Virus record (IMG/VR): IMGVR_UViG_3300010300_005275
Span: 1 to 24,625 of that record
DNA from: a virus
DNA length: 24,625 bases
Direction: 5' to 3' (one strand)
Part shown: one piece after another, positions 15,601-22,683 of the stretch
Position numbering within the stretch: the stretch's first letter is position 1
How the letters are laid out: each line of letters opens with the position of its first letter
Notes under the pieces: model-generated
The model's database searches: none
What the model was told of the DNA's origin: nothing
Seen by the model: the letters and a program-made list of their open reading frames with translations, nothing else
Program-made: the position numbers and the translations under genes

Positions 15601-16118
15601 GCGTAAAAATAATTAGTTCCAAAAATGACATCACCTTCTTGAGCGACAAACGTTCCAACTTGAGCTGTTTTATCAGACCCATCAATTTTTAATTCTGGCG
15701 TCCCACCAAAACCAGCTTGTTTATATATGTCTGTGTTCTCATAGACGGCAGCGTAATTTATAGTAGTGCTTTCTGTAACATAAAAAGAATTATAACCCCT
15801 TGACCCAAGCAAACCGTTCATTGCTTTAGTTGTGGTATCATTATTGTTAGATGTGCGATAAAAAAATTGTTTGGCGTTATCGTGTTCTGAGTTTGTGGTT
15901 TTATTTGGGACTTCTGTTTCAAAATCCGTATTTGTCATCAAATTAGCGCCCTTAATGAAAGCTTCAATTTCGCCACTTCTAATTTCTGCGGCTGTAAAAT
16001 TTTGCTCAGTTCCATCGTGAGATCTTAGTACTCTGGCAACTGGTATCGTATCAGAAATTGAATCTGTCCTTAACCCTCTAAGAGAATACCCATGATTTTC
16101 AAACGATGAATCTGCCAT
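9648..16118 (-). CDS. Tail-tip/host-specificity protein, C-terminal gpJ part, with lectin-like N-terminal extensions
   Basis: 2156 residues. The gpJ core is clear from about residue 1395: NPAWILYDLMLNGRYGAGD, FNLYNIGRYCDAVDEDG, SRGQARRLGKYILYSNKLES and VSPGDIIRIDDELQNFNV, the arrangement of lambda gpJ's middle region. A fibronectin-III-like domain follows (about 1839-1896, YRVALYYPNGRYTTQEFEKQ). Before the core lie about 1390 extra residues. First is a beta-rich segment resembling IgGFc-binding N-domains (115-480, ISSDKPILVSKFGDHAG). Then comes a Lys-rich patch (FKKGKKKKTRK near 590), and a laminin-G/ConA-like module with insertions (about 790-1350, GRPAMRFYGDQYLLN to GFVGDIMEVVVIQ). The protein should sit at the tail tip and contact the host surface. 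The N-terminal gpJ part is the separate 1256-residue gene upstream. Confidence 0.9.
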   Translation of the reverse strand: MADSSFENHGYSLRGLRTDSISDTIPVARVLRSHDGTEQNFTAAEIRSGEIEAFIKGANLMTNTDFETEVPNKTTNSEHDNAKQFFYRTSNNNDTTTKAMNGLLGSRGYNSFYVTESTTINYAAVYENTDIYKQAGFGGTPELKIDGSDKTAQVGTFVAQEGDVIFGTNYFYAFDQAHADHVVPLTASGTGFMYHHARFGPNKVKVIALEENTVVKFFSDKAGVGGTGAGQFSSFLLGSPGDIQTIDEQDFSAGSNGGDYSTKTSYISSDKPILVSKFGDHAGLDSESSEDSFVLYPAATRIYKNRTTSAARRGNLTGSSVSETTDFLITGGGDSPVQATMIADGNGGNAVQGMPLELLKDTFAFGNTLSDYHIIAPYSNTSVDISGYSTVSGQWYLLRTESNINGTLDNPASRYRNGNGNTTPVYDGTSAGAGGGSPNFTLGSNSQVNLWKFCSNKPIHLVLNDASDDEIALQGWDTYNHTESDKYPTSGNINFSMRDGNTFTIKAGDGTYGGRHKDASFKSKSGPRFQELTQIINYGDELFPFDVYTFSAYVRQKDFNANASTIVLQIKNTVEEIEVTKTVTRIEKFKKGKKKKTRKVTDVVSLGTHPANLRPFVAFKFGDNGVPDVHSRSEDAVPYLEDAGNGYYRLGIAFLLLEPIDGELLTQFKIINDDVLEELDRYGDIGENDALKLSIKQNAESCKEFLSLNYTIPYNSYPNVTTYRYKDIGGGGSIHPPFCPESNNNSEAASSAFEIFAPQFDYGAGFTDYGINTFDSSTSDVPAGLAVVTKLFDQFGANSTERDERSLRTNHTSSLAKLQFCPRVAEKGKLLKNQGRPAMRFYGDQYLLNSGENVTVDGVNTRENLWHSGKSGVGWGLHVAFAPIDADFGDGGFTDFDGMFRNNYARRQIFGTMLHANSNSDLGLRPIKADEFGNEDEGSFGIAGGLDYRQEFKGRRFLGIYENNVRYEEFEDQRSRYRSSFDSAFWKGKIAERYNNWNKAFTPSGTYTAPTQNPALQIGNEEYKYRLACINTAEKWEIVRHTVHLRENNDFFASHGVNDKDFRDHHHWISSYQNQFNREPDGGWVWKIPEATTEEFNSPLLSHSEQAFAADDEYNGEYKYFDIDIDNRPELSPNVDPMDWKKGHPGNSSNNQHFAILHKQSSYSASDPGLMNDVRESNGNHPALFELSVNNTFIFDRKVDAKTYVVSLIKDKSTVNNNSTMFRGYNNGLLMFSKETAHEIPARNNNDGGAPLILGHSITGGTNDLDHDGSTYPKAFPGRKADGTQDYTQSEYVHATGFVGDIMEVVVIQDDTSNRRSNYPYLTNYDDLATTQTKQEAVDANINSYYGTQFLGNYGQYTKLSYYKRQETVELREKFGPDKHNIYNGDWDGTLKLGWTDNPAWILYDLMLNGRYGAGDQLDDPTDIDIFNLYNIGRYCDAVDEDGFFNGVPDSKGGLEPRFSFNASFQEFENAYSMITNVASTFYGLTYWDGGTFHFSADQPKEVMAVFNNQNVFDGQFSYADLAKNTRFSKVSINYVDKDDDYKQKVEYVEDEELIRKYGVVEHNMNGLGCSSRGQARRLGKYILYSNKLESETVTFQAGKEALMVSPGDIIRIDDELQNFNVNFGKVLSINNDPNTPYASIAISKDIETGKMVTGENSQFYVYHNAPQNDIKKMYDMVLFNRSETFNNIVHDDLSTKLISGIQTPQVAPLKVVGFLEGSKTNFVKINKGHPSFVYFHLINPGSSFSFKSFDTKEALYRVIKTSEEADNLYAVEAIKHDPLKFKYIEEDSDFLKVSRDGFLEGDEDSNFNIGVPNNVINKPSPPSGISTGTGLNSIGKVDFTGTITGTTTGNETKYRVALYYPNGRYTTQEFEKQAGSPPQTQFVFYDLNDVGTYEVEVTSVRNPDSSKTVKKQFEIIDQEEVLEDIIYFDFIEPTDCELHKHYYNSGFRNYDAEMFSDETTITMYLKNQYEKEVTFDSPTNPRYDITLIDKTGGEYLIEDDYNKKSYTFSTNTHYGKLANTTTREFTLKFELSNNFQGLIDEFQINFSNPAPAIESVKFHQGINEVNVFELLINDKNVKDLGNIVIHTGESATGEFSHFMHYNTSNVSQKEWIRIGKENYATESGYNTGIIHYRFLPSDHLGFGETYSGISGSLKL

Positions 16119-16126
16119 AACACACT

Positions 16127-16138
16127 TATTTACACTTT
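16127..16138 (-). promoter_or_regulatory. Candidate start-proximal motif before the second gpJ gene, site D
   Basis: In the 24-base gap between the two gpJ-like genes, the minus strand reads AAAGTGTAAATAAGTGTG before TTATG, with GTGTAAATA ending 8 bases before the ATG at 16118. It resembles the GTGYAATAT motif seen before other genes but lacks the T-run. It could give the large second gpJ gene its own transcript. Confidence 0.35.
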
Positions 16139-16142
16139 ATTA

Positions 16143-19100
16143 TCAATTAACAACTCCAGGTTTAAAGGCTGTTTGTATGAAATTAGCGTGATTGCCAAAT
16201 TTTTCGTTTAAACCAAAATAAGGATAATCAATTGTTTTTGTGACAGATCCATCAAAATACAATATTAAATCACCATTTACTCTTATTTTAATATCAGCCA
16301 TCTGCGTTCCAATTGATGTATCCCTACCTATATAAACACCACCATCACCACCTGCTTGTGTGAGTGGGCTTAGAAACAGATTTAATTGAGAATCTCCTAA
16401 AGTCTTAATATCTGTTGCTACCAAAATATCATTTTTATTTCTTACTTGTAATCCTAAAACATTTCCAGCTTTAAAGCATTGAATCTTAAACATTTCTTTA
16501 TCTTTAACTAAGTTATCTGGGGCTGTAACACTTAACTCAGCCGCAAATGGTATAGCTGTGCTAATACCTCCAGGATTTCCCACAAATCGAGCAACTATTT
16601 GAGGCGGATCACCAATGGAGCTCTTTGTTGAAAATATATGAACAGCCGTATCTTCAGCTATATTAGGATCTGATCCACCCCAACTTCCACCTGCGCCTTG
16701 AGGTATTTGTATAAATTCATGAGTAAGGGTGTTCCTATCATAGTTTGTTTTAAAATCTACCGAAAAACTACTAACGTTTGTAAAGTTTTCTCTATATGTG
16801 GCTCTACAATGGGTTTCTCCATCAAAAGTAAATACCCTCCTTAATCCATAATCTTCAGAGCTATTAATAAATCTTTTGTCTTTTCCATCATTTAACAATG
16901 GTGTATAGTTAGATGGAATTAAAACCTGTTTCATTCTCATTTGAAAATTTCTTTTTGGCGCAGCTTGAAAATTTCTAGCATCCAAAGTTTGTCCAACTAA
17001 AGTAGAAAATGGATAACTAAAATTAGTAGGTATAATCTCAGCTATTGTCGCTAACAAACAATCTCTTTGAATTAAAACGGATTCTGTTTCATAATCTCTT
17101 TTTCTAACTTTTACATATCTATTAACAAATTTCCAAGCATCTCCAGGAAAAATTAATTGATCTCTTCCTAGGTTAAAGTTTGTTAAATCAGTCTCCGTCA
17201 AACCAATATCTTCATATGTCATATCCCTTAATTCTCTTGGTGATGGCAACGTACCAAACTCTAATTCTAGAAAATATGGTGATGCAACTATACCTTGAAC
17301 TGAATAGTTTTGTTTTCTAGTGAAAGAGGCCAAAGCTAAAGATCTTAAATCTATTCCTTCTTCTAAGCCCAACTGTATTCTTCTGCTGTCTTCTCTATCT
17401 GTATAGTAATCAGCTAAATTTGTAACAAATTCAAACGAAGGTATTGTAATAGAATTATTAGTTCCTAATATGAAATTTGGTCCAGTAAATAAACCTCCAA
17501 ATAATGCGTTATTTGTTTTAGAAACTAATCCATTGTTGATTTCTGTACTTAAATGTGGTTCTAAATTCCCCTGTGTTTCTATGAAATTTGGCGCTCTAAC
17601 TTGCGATAAACCCTGTATGGAAAGATTTAAATCTTCTAAGCTTGAATATCTTTCTCCAGGATTTGTAATTTCAATTGATCTTATTGTCACAAATAAAGCG
17701 CCTCTATCAGCAGCAGAATTAAAATCGAAATCTTTTAATGAAGCTCCTTCACCTATATTTTCTTGCAAATTTCCTGCCGAGTTTATTAAAGAAAATTTTA
17801 AGTCGGGGGCTGGAGTACCTACATTATCAAAAACCCTATGAACGGTTAAGTCTCCATCATCATTTAACTCTGGTGAAACTTGAAAACATACAAAATCACT
17901 TGATTCTATTACCGCTTGCTTCTCACTGTAATCAACAGGTGAATAATTTACAGCTTCTTCAGCTCCTTCAAAGCCGTATTCTACTTGAAGCCTCAATTTT
18001 TGTTTTAATTGTTTACCTATATCCTCTCCTTCTGATACTGTATCGGACAAAGCTTCTACCGCTACGGTTGGTATAACTGATTCTACAGACCTATTAGAAA
18101 TGACATGTGTATATGCGAACTCTTCAGATTCTGTTGGTGGATTTTTCATCCACGTTGACATATTACCACCTTCTCTAACATCATCATTACCTTGACCCTT
18201 TTTAGCATTACCTCCGTATTTAAATGGGCCTAATAACTTTGAATTTATTTGATGATCAAAAGATCCAAATCCGTGATTAGGTAAATGTGGTTGAACCTCA
18301 TCTCCTAAATTAAATTCAACATCAGTGTTAATATAATTAAATTGGTCATTAAAAGTTGTATAAAAACCTAACTCAATAGGTTTACCAATCGTTTCTCCTC
18401 CTATTGGTGCAGTTTGGTCTGTTAAATTTGAACCTATCGATATTTGTTGTCGTGTGTCGTCAAAAACAAACACGTCGTAATTTCCAGTACTTCCACTAAT
18501 TAGTTTTTGATGCTTATCTGCATCGATAACATTAGTTACAAATTTACCAGTATCTAATTGAGGCAATCCGTCTGATCCAATGCTAGTGTTATAATCTCTA
18601 CCTAAGTAAAAAAACATCAACCCACCACCATAAAACTCTCTAATTTTTGAACCTCCTTCTATTTGCCCTTCTTGTGGGTTTATCGACCTTTCTTCATCAA
18701 CTATCGGTAACAGACTCACCAACCCATTTGGTATTTTAACTAACTCATTACTTTCTGTATCCCTTACGACTCTTTCGTACATATCGCCATCAATTAAATG
18801 ACTGGCGTAAACTTCCGTGGCTGAGTCGGAGTACAATGTTTCATTATCTACATCAACCAACCGATTTGCATCATATTGTATGTAACCCATTCTTCCATCA
18901 AACATTTTATTATCTTTGATAGATTCTTTGAAAATATTTATTCCATTAATTGTATCTTCAGCTTTATTTAACAACCTTCTTCTTTCTGAGGATAATGTAT
19001 CTGTTGCTTGGACAACTTGTTGAATAACCACAGATACGTTACGAGGTTTATGAGGCTTTAGTGACACTCCATAAAAAACATTTACATTTTCTCTTGTTGG

Positions 19101-19913
19101 GTCAACAATTCTTTCAGCTCTACCGACCTCATCAATTTTAACATAAGTCGAGGGTAAACGGTCAGAACCTCTTGGTGTTACATCTAAAGTTTGAAGTACT
19201 TGACCCTTATCATTTTTTATTATAGCTGTGACTTTTAGGAAAAAGTTTTCTACATAACCCAAACCCAAAGCCACTATCGGTGATATAACAAATTTTGTTT
19301 GGTAATATGTTTTATATCCTATGTAACTTGTTTTCCAATTAAATTTATGGCCAGTCCTTGATGTTTTTGCATAACTAGCGCCAGCTTTTTCTAATTCTTT
19401 TCTACTACTATATGAAAATTCTCTCGTGAAAGTTGTCGTTTCCACAGCATTAATTTCTATAATAGCTTTTTGATCAAAACTAACACCAAGTCTTTGAACA
19501 GCTAAAAATCTTTCAAAACTACCTTTTAAGTTCTCACAAGCTCTAGTTAGACCATCAACATCTGCTCTACCCATACTTTTTATATCTGTAGGCGCTATTG
19601 TTTTTGTTAGATAGTATCTGCTTTTATCCTCTCTGATGGGAGTGTCATTGTAAAATATAGAAGACAATGTTTCTGTTCCAATAGCTCTAGTTCCATCTCT
19701 TAAAGCAAATCCATCAACAGGCCCTTCACCAATTAAATCTATAACACCTAAAAAACCGTGACTTTGTAATAAGTCTGTTGATTCTGGTGGTTTTAGTTTA
19801 GCTTTACCACCTGCATTTTTTCTACCCTTTCTAGAGCTACCAGCACCTTGAATTGAATTTTGCTTTTCTAGTCTTTCAATTCTTTTTTTAAAAATATTAC
19901 TACTCTCGCTCAT
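16143..19913 (-). CDS. Tail-tip protein, N-terminal gpJ part, with a C-terminal laminin-G/ConA-like domain
   Basis: 1256 residues. A short coiled coil (IFKKRIERLEKQN) and a Gly/Lys-rich linker precede the gpJ N-terminal signature: GVIDLIGEGPVDGFALRDG and ETLSSIFYNDTPI, equivalent to lambda gpJ 'DliSEGPieGl....l..v.LddtPi'. Long beta-rich regions follow. The last 230 residues (about 1025-1256) form a laminin-G/ConA-like domain: FTFDGETHCRATYRENFTN, FSVDFKTNYDRN, VARFVGNPGG and GDLILYFDG. The canonical gpJ segment around NPAW..YDL is missing here and lies in the downstream 2156-residue gene, so gpJ functions appear distributed over two polypeptides. It starts 8 bases after the gpI-like stop and ends 24 bases before the next gene. 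It probably forms the baseplate hub and first part of the tip. Confidence 0.88.
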   Translation of the reverse strand: MSESSNIFKKRIERLEKQNSIQGAGSSRKGRKNAGGKAKLKPPESTDLLQSHGFLGVIDLIGEGPVDGFALRDGTRAIGTETLSSIFYNDTPIREDKSRYYLTKTIAPTDIKSMGRADVDGLTRACENLKGSFERFLAVQRLGVSFDQKAIIEINAVETTTFTREFSYSSRKELEKAGASYAKTSRTGHKFNWKTSYIGYKTYYQTKFVISPIVALGLGYVENFFLKVTAIIKNDKGQVLQTLDVTPRGSDRLPSTYVKIDEVGRAERIVDPTRENVNVFYGVSLKPHKPRNVSVVIQQVVQATDTLSSERRRLLNKAEDTINGINIFKESIKDNKMFDGRMGYIQYDANRLVDVDNETLYSDSATEVYASHLIDGDMYERVVRDTESNELVKIPNGLVSLLPIVDEERSINPQEGQIEGGSKIREFYGGGLMFFYLGRDYNTSIGSDGLPQLDTGKFVTNVIDADKHQKLISGSTGNYDVFVFDDTRQQISIGSNLTDQTAPIGGETIGKPIELGFYTTFNDQFNYINTDVEFNLGDEVQPHLPNHGFGSFDHQINSKLLGPFKYGGNAKKGQGNDDVREGGNMSTWMKNPPTESEEFAYTHVISNRSVESVIPTVAVEALSDTVSEGEDIGKQLKQKLRLQVEYGFEGAEEAVNYSPVDYSEKQAVIESSDFVCFQVSPELNDDGDLTVHRVFDNVGTPAPDLKFSLINSAGNLQENIGEGASLKDFDFNSAADRGALFVTIRSIEITNPGERYSSLEDLNLSIQGLSQVRAPNFIETQGNLEPHLSTEINNGLVSKTNNALFGGLFTGPNFILGTNNSITIPSFEFVTNLADYYTDREDSRRIQLGLEEGIDLRSLALASFTRKQNYSVQGIVASPYFLELEFGTLPSPRELRDMTYEDIGLTETDLTNFNLGRDQLIFPGDAWKFVNRYVKVRKRDYETESVLIQRDCLLATIAEIIPTNFSYPFSTLVGQTLDARNFQAAPKRNFQMRMKQVLIPSNYTPLLNDGKDKRFINSSEDYGLRRVFTFDGETHCRATYRENFTNVSSFSVDFKTNYDRNTLTHEFIQIPQGAGGSWGGSDPNIAEDTAVHIFSTKSSIGDPPQIVARFVGNPGGISTAIPFAAELSVTAPDNLVKDKEMFKIQCFKAGNVLGLQVRNKNDILVATDIKTLGDSQLNLFLSPLTQAGGDGGVYIGRDTSIGTQMADIKIRVNGDLILYFDGSVTKTIDYPYFGLNEKFGNHANFIQTAFKPGVVN

Positions 19914-19921
19914 ATCAACCG

Positions 19922-20692
19922 TTAATAAAGTTTACCTCCCTTATTGTTATTTATGGCAATACTTGTTGCTCTATAACCCTCTGTAATTCTAGGGCCAGTG
20001 TTAATGTAATTTGGAGATCTAACGTCTCTTCCTCTTTTGGTGTTGTGCATGCTACCACCAACTATTTTTAAAGCTTGTTTTGTTGATACCCTATGAACTC
20101 TTTTGGGTTTTCTTGTTTCTCTATCATAACTTCTTAATGAGTTAGACACCACTTTAGAACCAACTCTAACTAATCCATAATTCAATGGCACTGCGCTACC
20201 CTGTACAGAAGAATTAGCTTGACTAGAAAAATAAAAACTATCACCCCTTACAGAAGCTTCTTGATCTTCGGGAGTTATATTGTCTGGGGCGCTCATTAAA
20301 AATGTTATACCAGCAGTCAACAAACCGACACCTAAAGCAAATGAAGCGGCAGCTGATAAACCTAGTATAGTTGCTCCACCCATTAAAGCGGCTCCACCGA
20401 CAACCGCAGCCACGGCAGCAACTGGTCCAGAACCTACAATACATGGGGCTATTTCCACTGTTTGTATGTCTTGGTTTTTTTCTAACATAAATTCATCCCC
20501 CAACAATCTGCCATTTATAACAATTTGGAAATACATACCCTGCTTTTCCATTTCTATTATTTCTTTAGCAAAACTTGGGAATTTAGTGTTTAGGGCTTTT
20601 ACAACATCTTTTGGTTTAAATATATTAGTGAACTCAAAACCAGTTCCAAATGTTTTTTCTAATTTTCCATGTAAAAATACTTCAGTTCTCAT
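19922..20692 (-). CDS. gpI-like tail assembly protein (ubiquitin-like N-domain, hydrophobic Gly/Ala segment)
   Basis: 256 residues. The N-terminal 85 residues follow the beta-grasp pattern of lambda gpI: MRTEVFLHGKLEKTFG, a helix VVKALNTKFPSFAKEI, FQIVINGRLL, and IQTVEIAPCIVGSG. A Gly/Ala-rich hydrophobic stretch follows (PVAAVAAVVGGAALMGGATI, then LSAAASFALGVGLLTAGITF), which is typical of this family. The C-terminal third contains SAVPLNYGLVRVGSKVVS, also a gpI feature. In lambda, gpI acts in assembly of the tail initiator and is not found in the finished tail. It lies between gpK-like and gpJ-like genes as in lambda; its ATG overlaps the gpK-like TGA (ATGA). Confidence is high from both sequence pattern and position. 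Confidence 0.9.
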   Translation of the reverse strand: MRTEVFLHGKLEKTFGTGFEFTNIFKPKDVVKALNTKFPSFAKEIIEMEKQGMYFQIVINGRLLGDEFMLEKNQDIQTVEIAPCIVGSGPVAAVAAVVGGAALMGGATILGLSAAASFALGVGLLTAGITFLMSAPDNITPEDQEASVRGDSFYFSSQANSSVQGSAVPLNYGLVRVGSKVVSNSLRSYDRETRKPKRVHRVSTKQALKIVGGSMHNTKRGRDVRSPNYINTGPRITEGYRATSIAINNNKGGKLY

Positions 20693-21054
20693 AGAAAAAT
20701 CCTTTCTAAATCTTCTGTTTTTACATCAGATTGTTCTGGATTATAAAAACCAAATTTTTTGTCTTTGTTGCTGTATATTATCATGGGTAAACAAGAAGAT
20801 TCAGCCATAGCTATATCAAATGATGAGGGATCAGAATCACTAAAAACGTGTGAATGAAATACACCTAATATTGGATTCTCTTTTTTTACATTCAAATATT
20901 CTATTGCTGGAATTAAAAAATGGTTTTCTCTATCTTCTGCTCTATTTACACACTTCACTAAATCTATTTCCCCTTGCTTAATTACAACAAAACCACAAAC
21001 CTCTTCTTTAGGGTGTTTGCTTGAAAAATTTCTTAATTTGTCTTTTATCATCAT
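20689..21054 (-). CDS. gpK-like JAMM-type metallopeptidase, tail assembly, without NlpC/P60 domain
   Basis: 121 residues from the ATG at 21054, one base after the gpL-like stop; the start at 21093 would overlap gpL by 38 bases and adds residues not typical of the family. The JAMM zinc motif is intact: E18 in HPKEEVCGF, then HSHVFSDSDPSSFD giving H67-x-H69-x7-S77-x2-D80. Lambda gpK has this peptidase plus a C-terminal NlpC/P60 cell-wall hydrolase domain; here only the JAMM part is present. It should act in tail-tip assembly, perhaps trimming a tail protein. Its stop overlaps the gpI-like start. Confidence 0.9.
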   Translation of the reverse strand: MMIKDKLRNFSSKHPKEEVCGFVVIKQGEIDLVKCVNRAEDRENHFLIPAIEYLNVKKENPILGVFHSHVFSDSDPSSFDIAMAESSCLPMIIYSNKDKKFGFYNPEQSDVKTEDLERIFL

Positions 21055-21055
21055 T

Positions 21056-22138
21056 TTACCTACCAAATTTTTCTGTTCCTGGAAACCCACCAAACGGTAT
21101 GTGTTGTTTAAAGTTTATACCATCAGAATAGTCTTCGTTATAAAATCTTGCCTTACATGCATGAATGTTTTTTGAACAAGCGTCTTTAACCCAAGCGTCA
21201 CCTCTAAATTTTGGATGCGATGCGTTACTATTTGCTTCGTGTGCTAATTTACAAACATAGTAGACTGGAAACGCATCGTAATAATTACTGACACCTTGTC
21301 CAAGCTCCAGTTTGTTTGATTGCGTATAAACATAATCACCAACAGCATAATTTTGTCCAGTCTTCCACTTGCCTTTGGCTACCAAAACCCCATCATTAAC
21401 TCCGTCATAATGAACTGCGTTCCCTGTTTTATCAATCGGAAATATTTCTGGATTTAGGTGCCACTTACCATACGCCAAACCACTTTGAATCACAAAATTA
21501 TTATCTTCTAAAGTCGCTATTGGTCTATCCAACCCATCTCCTGTAGTTTCTGATTCATAACCATATAAACATCCCTCTCCTCTATAAACAAATGGGCAAT
21601 AGTTAGAACCTATCGTTCTACTTGGCACATAAACATTCTCCAATTCAAGGCTAGATACTAATTCCAATTCAACAAATAATTTATTTTCAGAAATCTTTCT
21701 ATTAACGAAAAACTTATCTTCGGAAACGACGGCATCTGGGTTAGCCGATCCAAAAGGATTTTTTGAGTTCGGAAAATTAACGTCATCTAAAAATTTAGCA
21801 AAAGTCCTTTTTCTAATTACTTTGGCTTTGTTTAGGTTGTCGTATTTTCTAAGTAAGGAAGAAAAATACATTCCAGCGTTTGAGAATTTGATTTTGGGTC
21901 TTGGTAGTTTTTGATTACCCAAAACTTCAAAACCATCAGTTTCTAAAGCTATTGGAAGGTATTCTTGACCATTAAAAACTATCGGTGTAAGAATACCATT
22001 ATTATTTGAGGAGTGAACGTAAATAATTTCTTGATTATCCTCTGAGTAGTTGTAGTATATAGCAAATAACTCTAAAAGTGAACTGGATTCCAATTCAGTT
22101 AAATGAGTCTTAAAATCTTGATTGATTCCCTTTGCCAT
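21056..22138 (-). CDS. gpL-like minor tail protein with Fe-S cysteines and an inserted carbohydrate-binding-like segment
   Basis: 360 residues. The pattern follows lambda gpL: ALETDGFEVLGNQKLPRPKI near the N-terminus, SRTIGSNYCPFVYRGEGCLYG in the middle (C181, C190), KDACSKNIHACKARF (C321, C328), and the closing IPFGGFPG. The four cysteines match the Fe-S cluster ligands of gpL. Between the two cysteine pairs lies an insertion of about 110 residues. Residues 250-318 (KWKTGQNYAVGDYVY, PVYYVCKLAHEA, FRGDAW) have the layout of CBM5/12 chitin-binding domains. The protein forms part of the tail hub that joins the tape measure to gpJ. It is the first gene of the minus-strand tail-tip operon in this window, and its start lies 2 bases from the divergent plus-strand gene. 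Confidence 0.88.
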   Translation of the reverse strand: MAKGINQDFKTHLTELESSSLLELFAIYYNYSEDNQEIIYVHSSNNNGILTPIVFNGQEYLPIALETDGFEVLGNQKLPRPKIKFSNAGMYFSSLLRKYDNLNKAKVIRKRTFAKFLDDVNFPNSKNPFGSANPDAVVSEDKFFVNRKISENKLFVELELVSSLELENVYVPSRTIGSNYCPFVYRGEGCLYGYESETTGDGLDRPIATLEDNNFVIQSGLAYGKWHLNPEIFPIDKTGNAVHYDGVNDGVLVAKGKWKTGQNYAVGDYVYTQSNKLELGQGVSNYYDAFPVYYVCKLAHEANSNASHPKFRGDAWVKDACSKNIHACKARFYNEDYSDGINFKQHIPFGGFPGTEKFGR

Positions 22139-22140
22139 AT

Positions 22141-22683
22141 ATGATATTACACCAAAAATACGAAAATTTAAGTAAGTATAAGATACTAAAATATAAATGG
22201 TCTTTTTTCCCAGAAATAGTACATATTTTTAAAAAATTCCAAAAACATGCCCAAATTTCCTCGTTGTTAAATAAAAACTTAAGTTTGGACTCCGCAATTT
22301 ACGATGAATTCATAAAAAATGAGCTAGAATCAATCATTTTAAAAAATAAAGCTACTTATGTGGTCAAAGATATGGAGAGAGGTTGTATATTTTCCGCTTA
22401 CATGTTTTCCGTAGATATTGTCGATAAACCAAGCGTAGAATTGCAAATAGGATTCAAAGACCCAGATTATACCGCAAACAAGATTGGTGTTACCTCTCAC
22501 AAAGAATTAATTGAGCAAGTTAAAGTCGACCTAGATAGAGAGAATATGTTTTCTGTTTTAATGCATAGAAAAAGATATGATAGCTATTTAAAGTATATGC
22601 AAAAACATTTTGGTGTAAAGGTAATTGCGGTTGATGAATTAGGTAGATATATAGTAAAATATCCAAATTATGAAAGAGATTAA
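22141..22683 (+). CDS. hypothetical small protein, possible GNAT-like fold, paralogue 1
   Basis: 180 residues from the ATG at 22141 (a TTG nine bases upstream is less likely as it would overlap gpL's start). The C-terminal region MHRKRYDSYLKYMQKHFGV and GRYIVKYP resembles the end of the third protein of this cluster (TKRENYDKYTNYMLKTF, then ETYIKIKY). This layout, a beta strand then 'Y..Y....F' and a final strand, is reminiscent of the GNAT fold. The acetyl-CoA loop R/QxxGxG/A is not visible, so acetyltransferase activity is unproven. The ATG is 2 bases from the ATG of gpL on the other strand. The stop overlaps the next gene by 14 bases. Confidence 0.75.
   Translation: MILHQKYENLSKYKILKYKWSFFPEIVHIFKKFQKHAQISSLLNKNLSLDSAIYDEFIKNELESIILKNKATYVVKDMERGCIFSAYMFSVDIVDKPSVELQIGFKDPDYTANKIGVTSHKELIEQVKVDLDRENMFSVLMHRKRYDSYLKYMQKHFGVKVIAVDELGRYIVKYPNYERD
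22144..22158 (-). promoter_or_regulatory. Candidate phage promoter / start-proximal motif, site B
   Basis: On the minus strand this reads TTTTTGGTGTAATAT and ends 5 bases before the gpL-like ATG. It matches site A (2589-2603) at 14 of 15 positions, with the same spacing to the start codon. It lies inside the first codons of the divergent plus-strand gene, so it is preserved despite coding constraint on the other strand. Promoter function is inferred. Confidence 0.5.

Noticed and set aside
16119-16142. Split of gpJ caused by a frameshift or sequencing error
   Set aside because: The break has a separate stop, a 24-base spacer with a promoter-like motif, and a new ATG; the two proteins have distinct extra domains on either side, so a single-base error does not explain it.
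20280-20810. 176-codon open frame on the plus strand
   Set aside because: Opposite the gpI- and gpK-like genes; Ala/Thr/Pro-rich start mirrors the Gly/Ala segment of gpI, and no family pattern is visible.
19922-21054. JAMM peptidase next to a ubiquitin-like (beta-grasp) protein, with an ATE-like enzyme elsewhere: possible ubiquitin-like tagging system
   Set aside because: JAMM plus beta-grasp adjacency is the standard gpK-gpI arrangement of lambda-type tails and lies between gpL and gpJ homologues, so no separate tagging system is needed to explain it.
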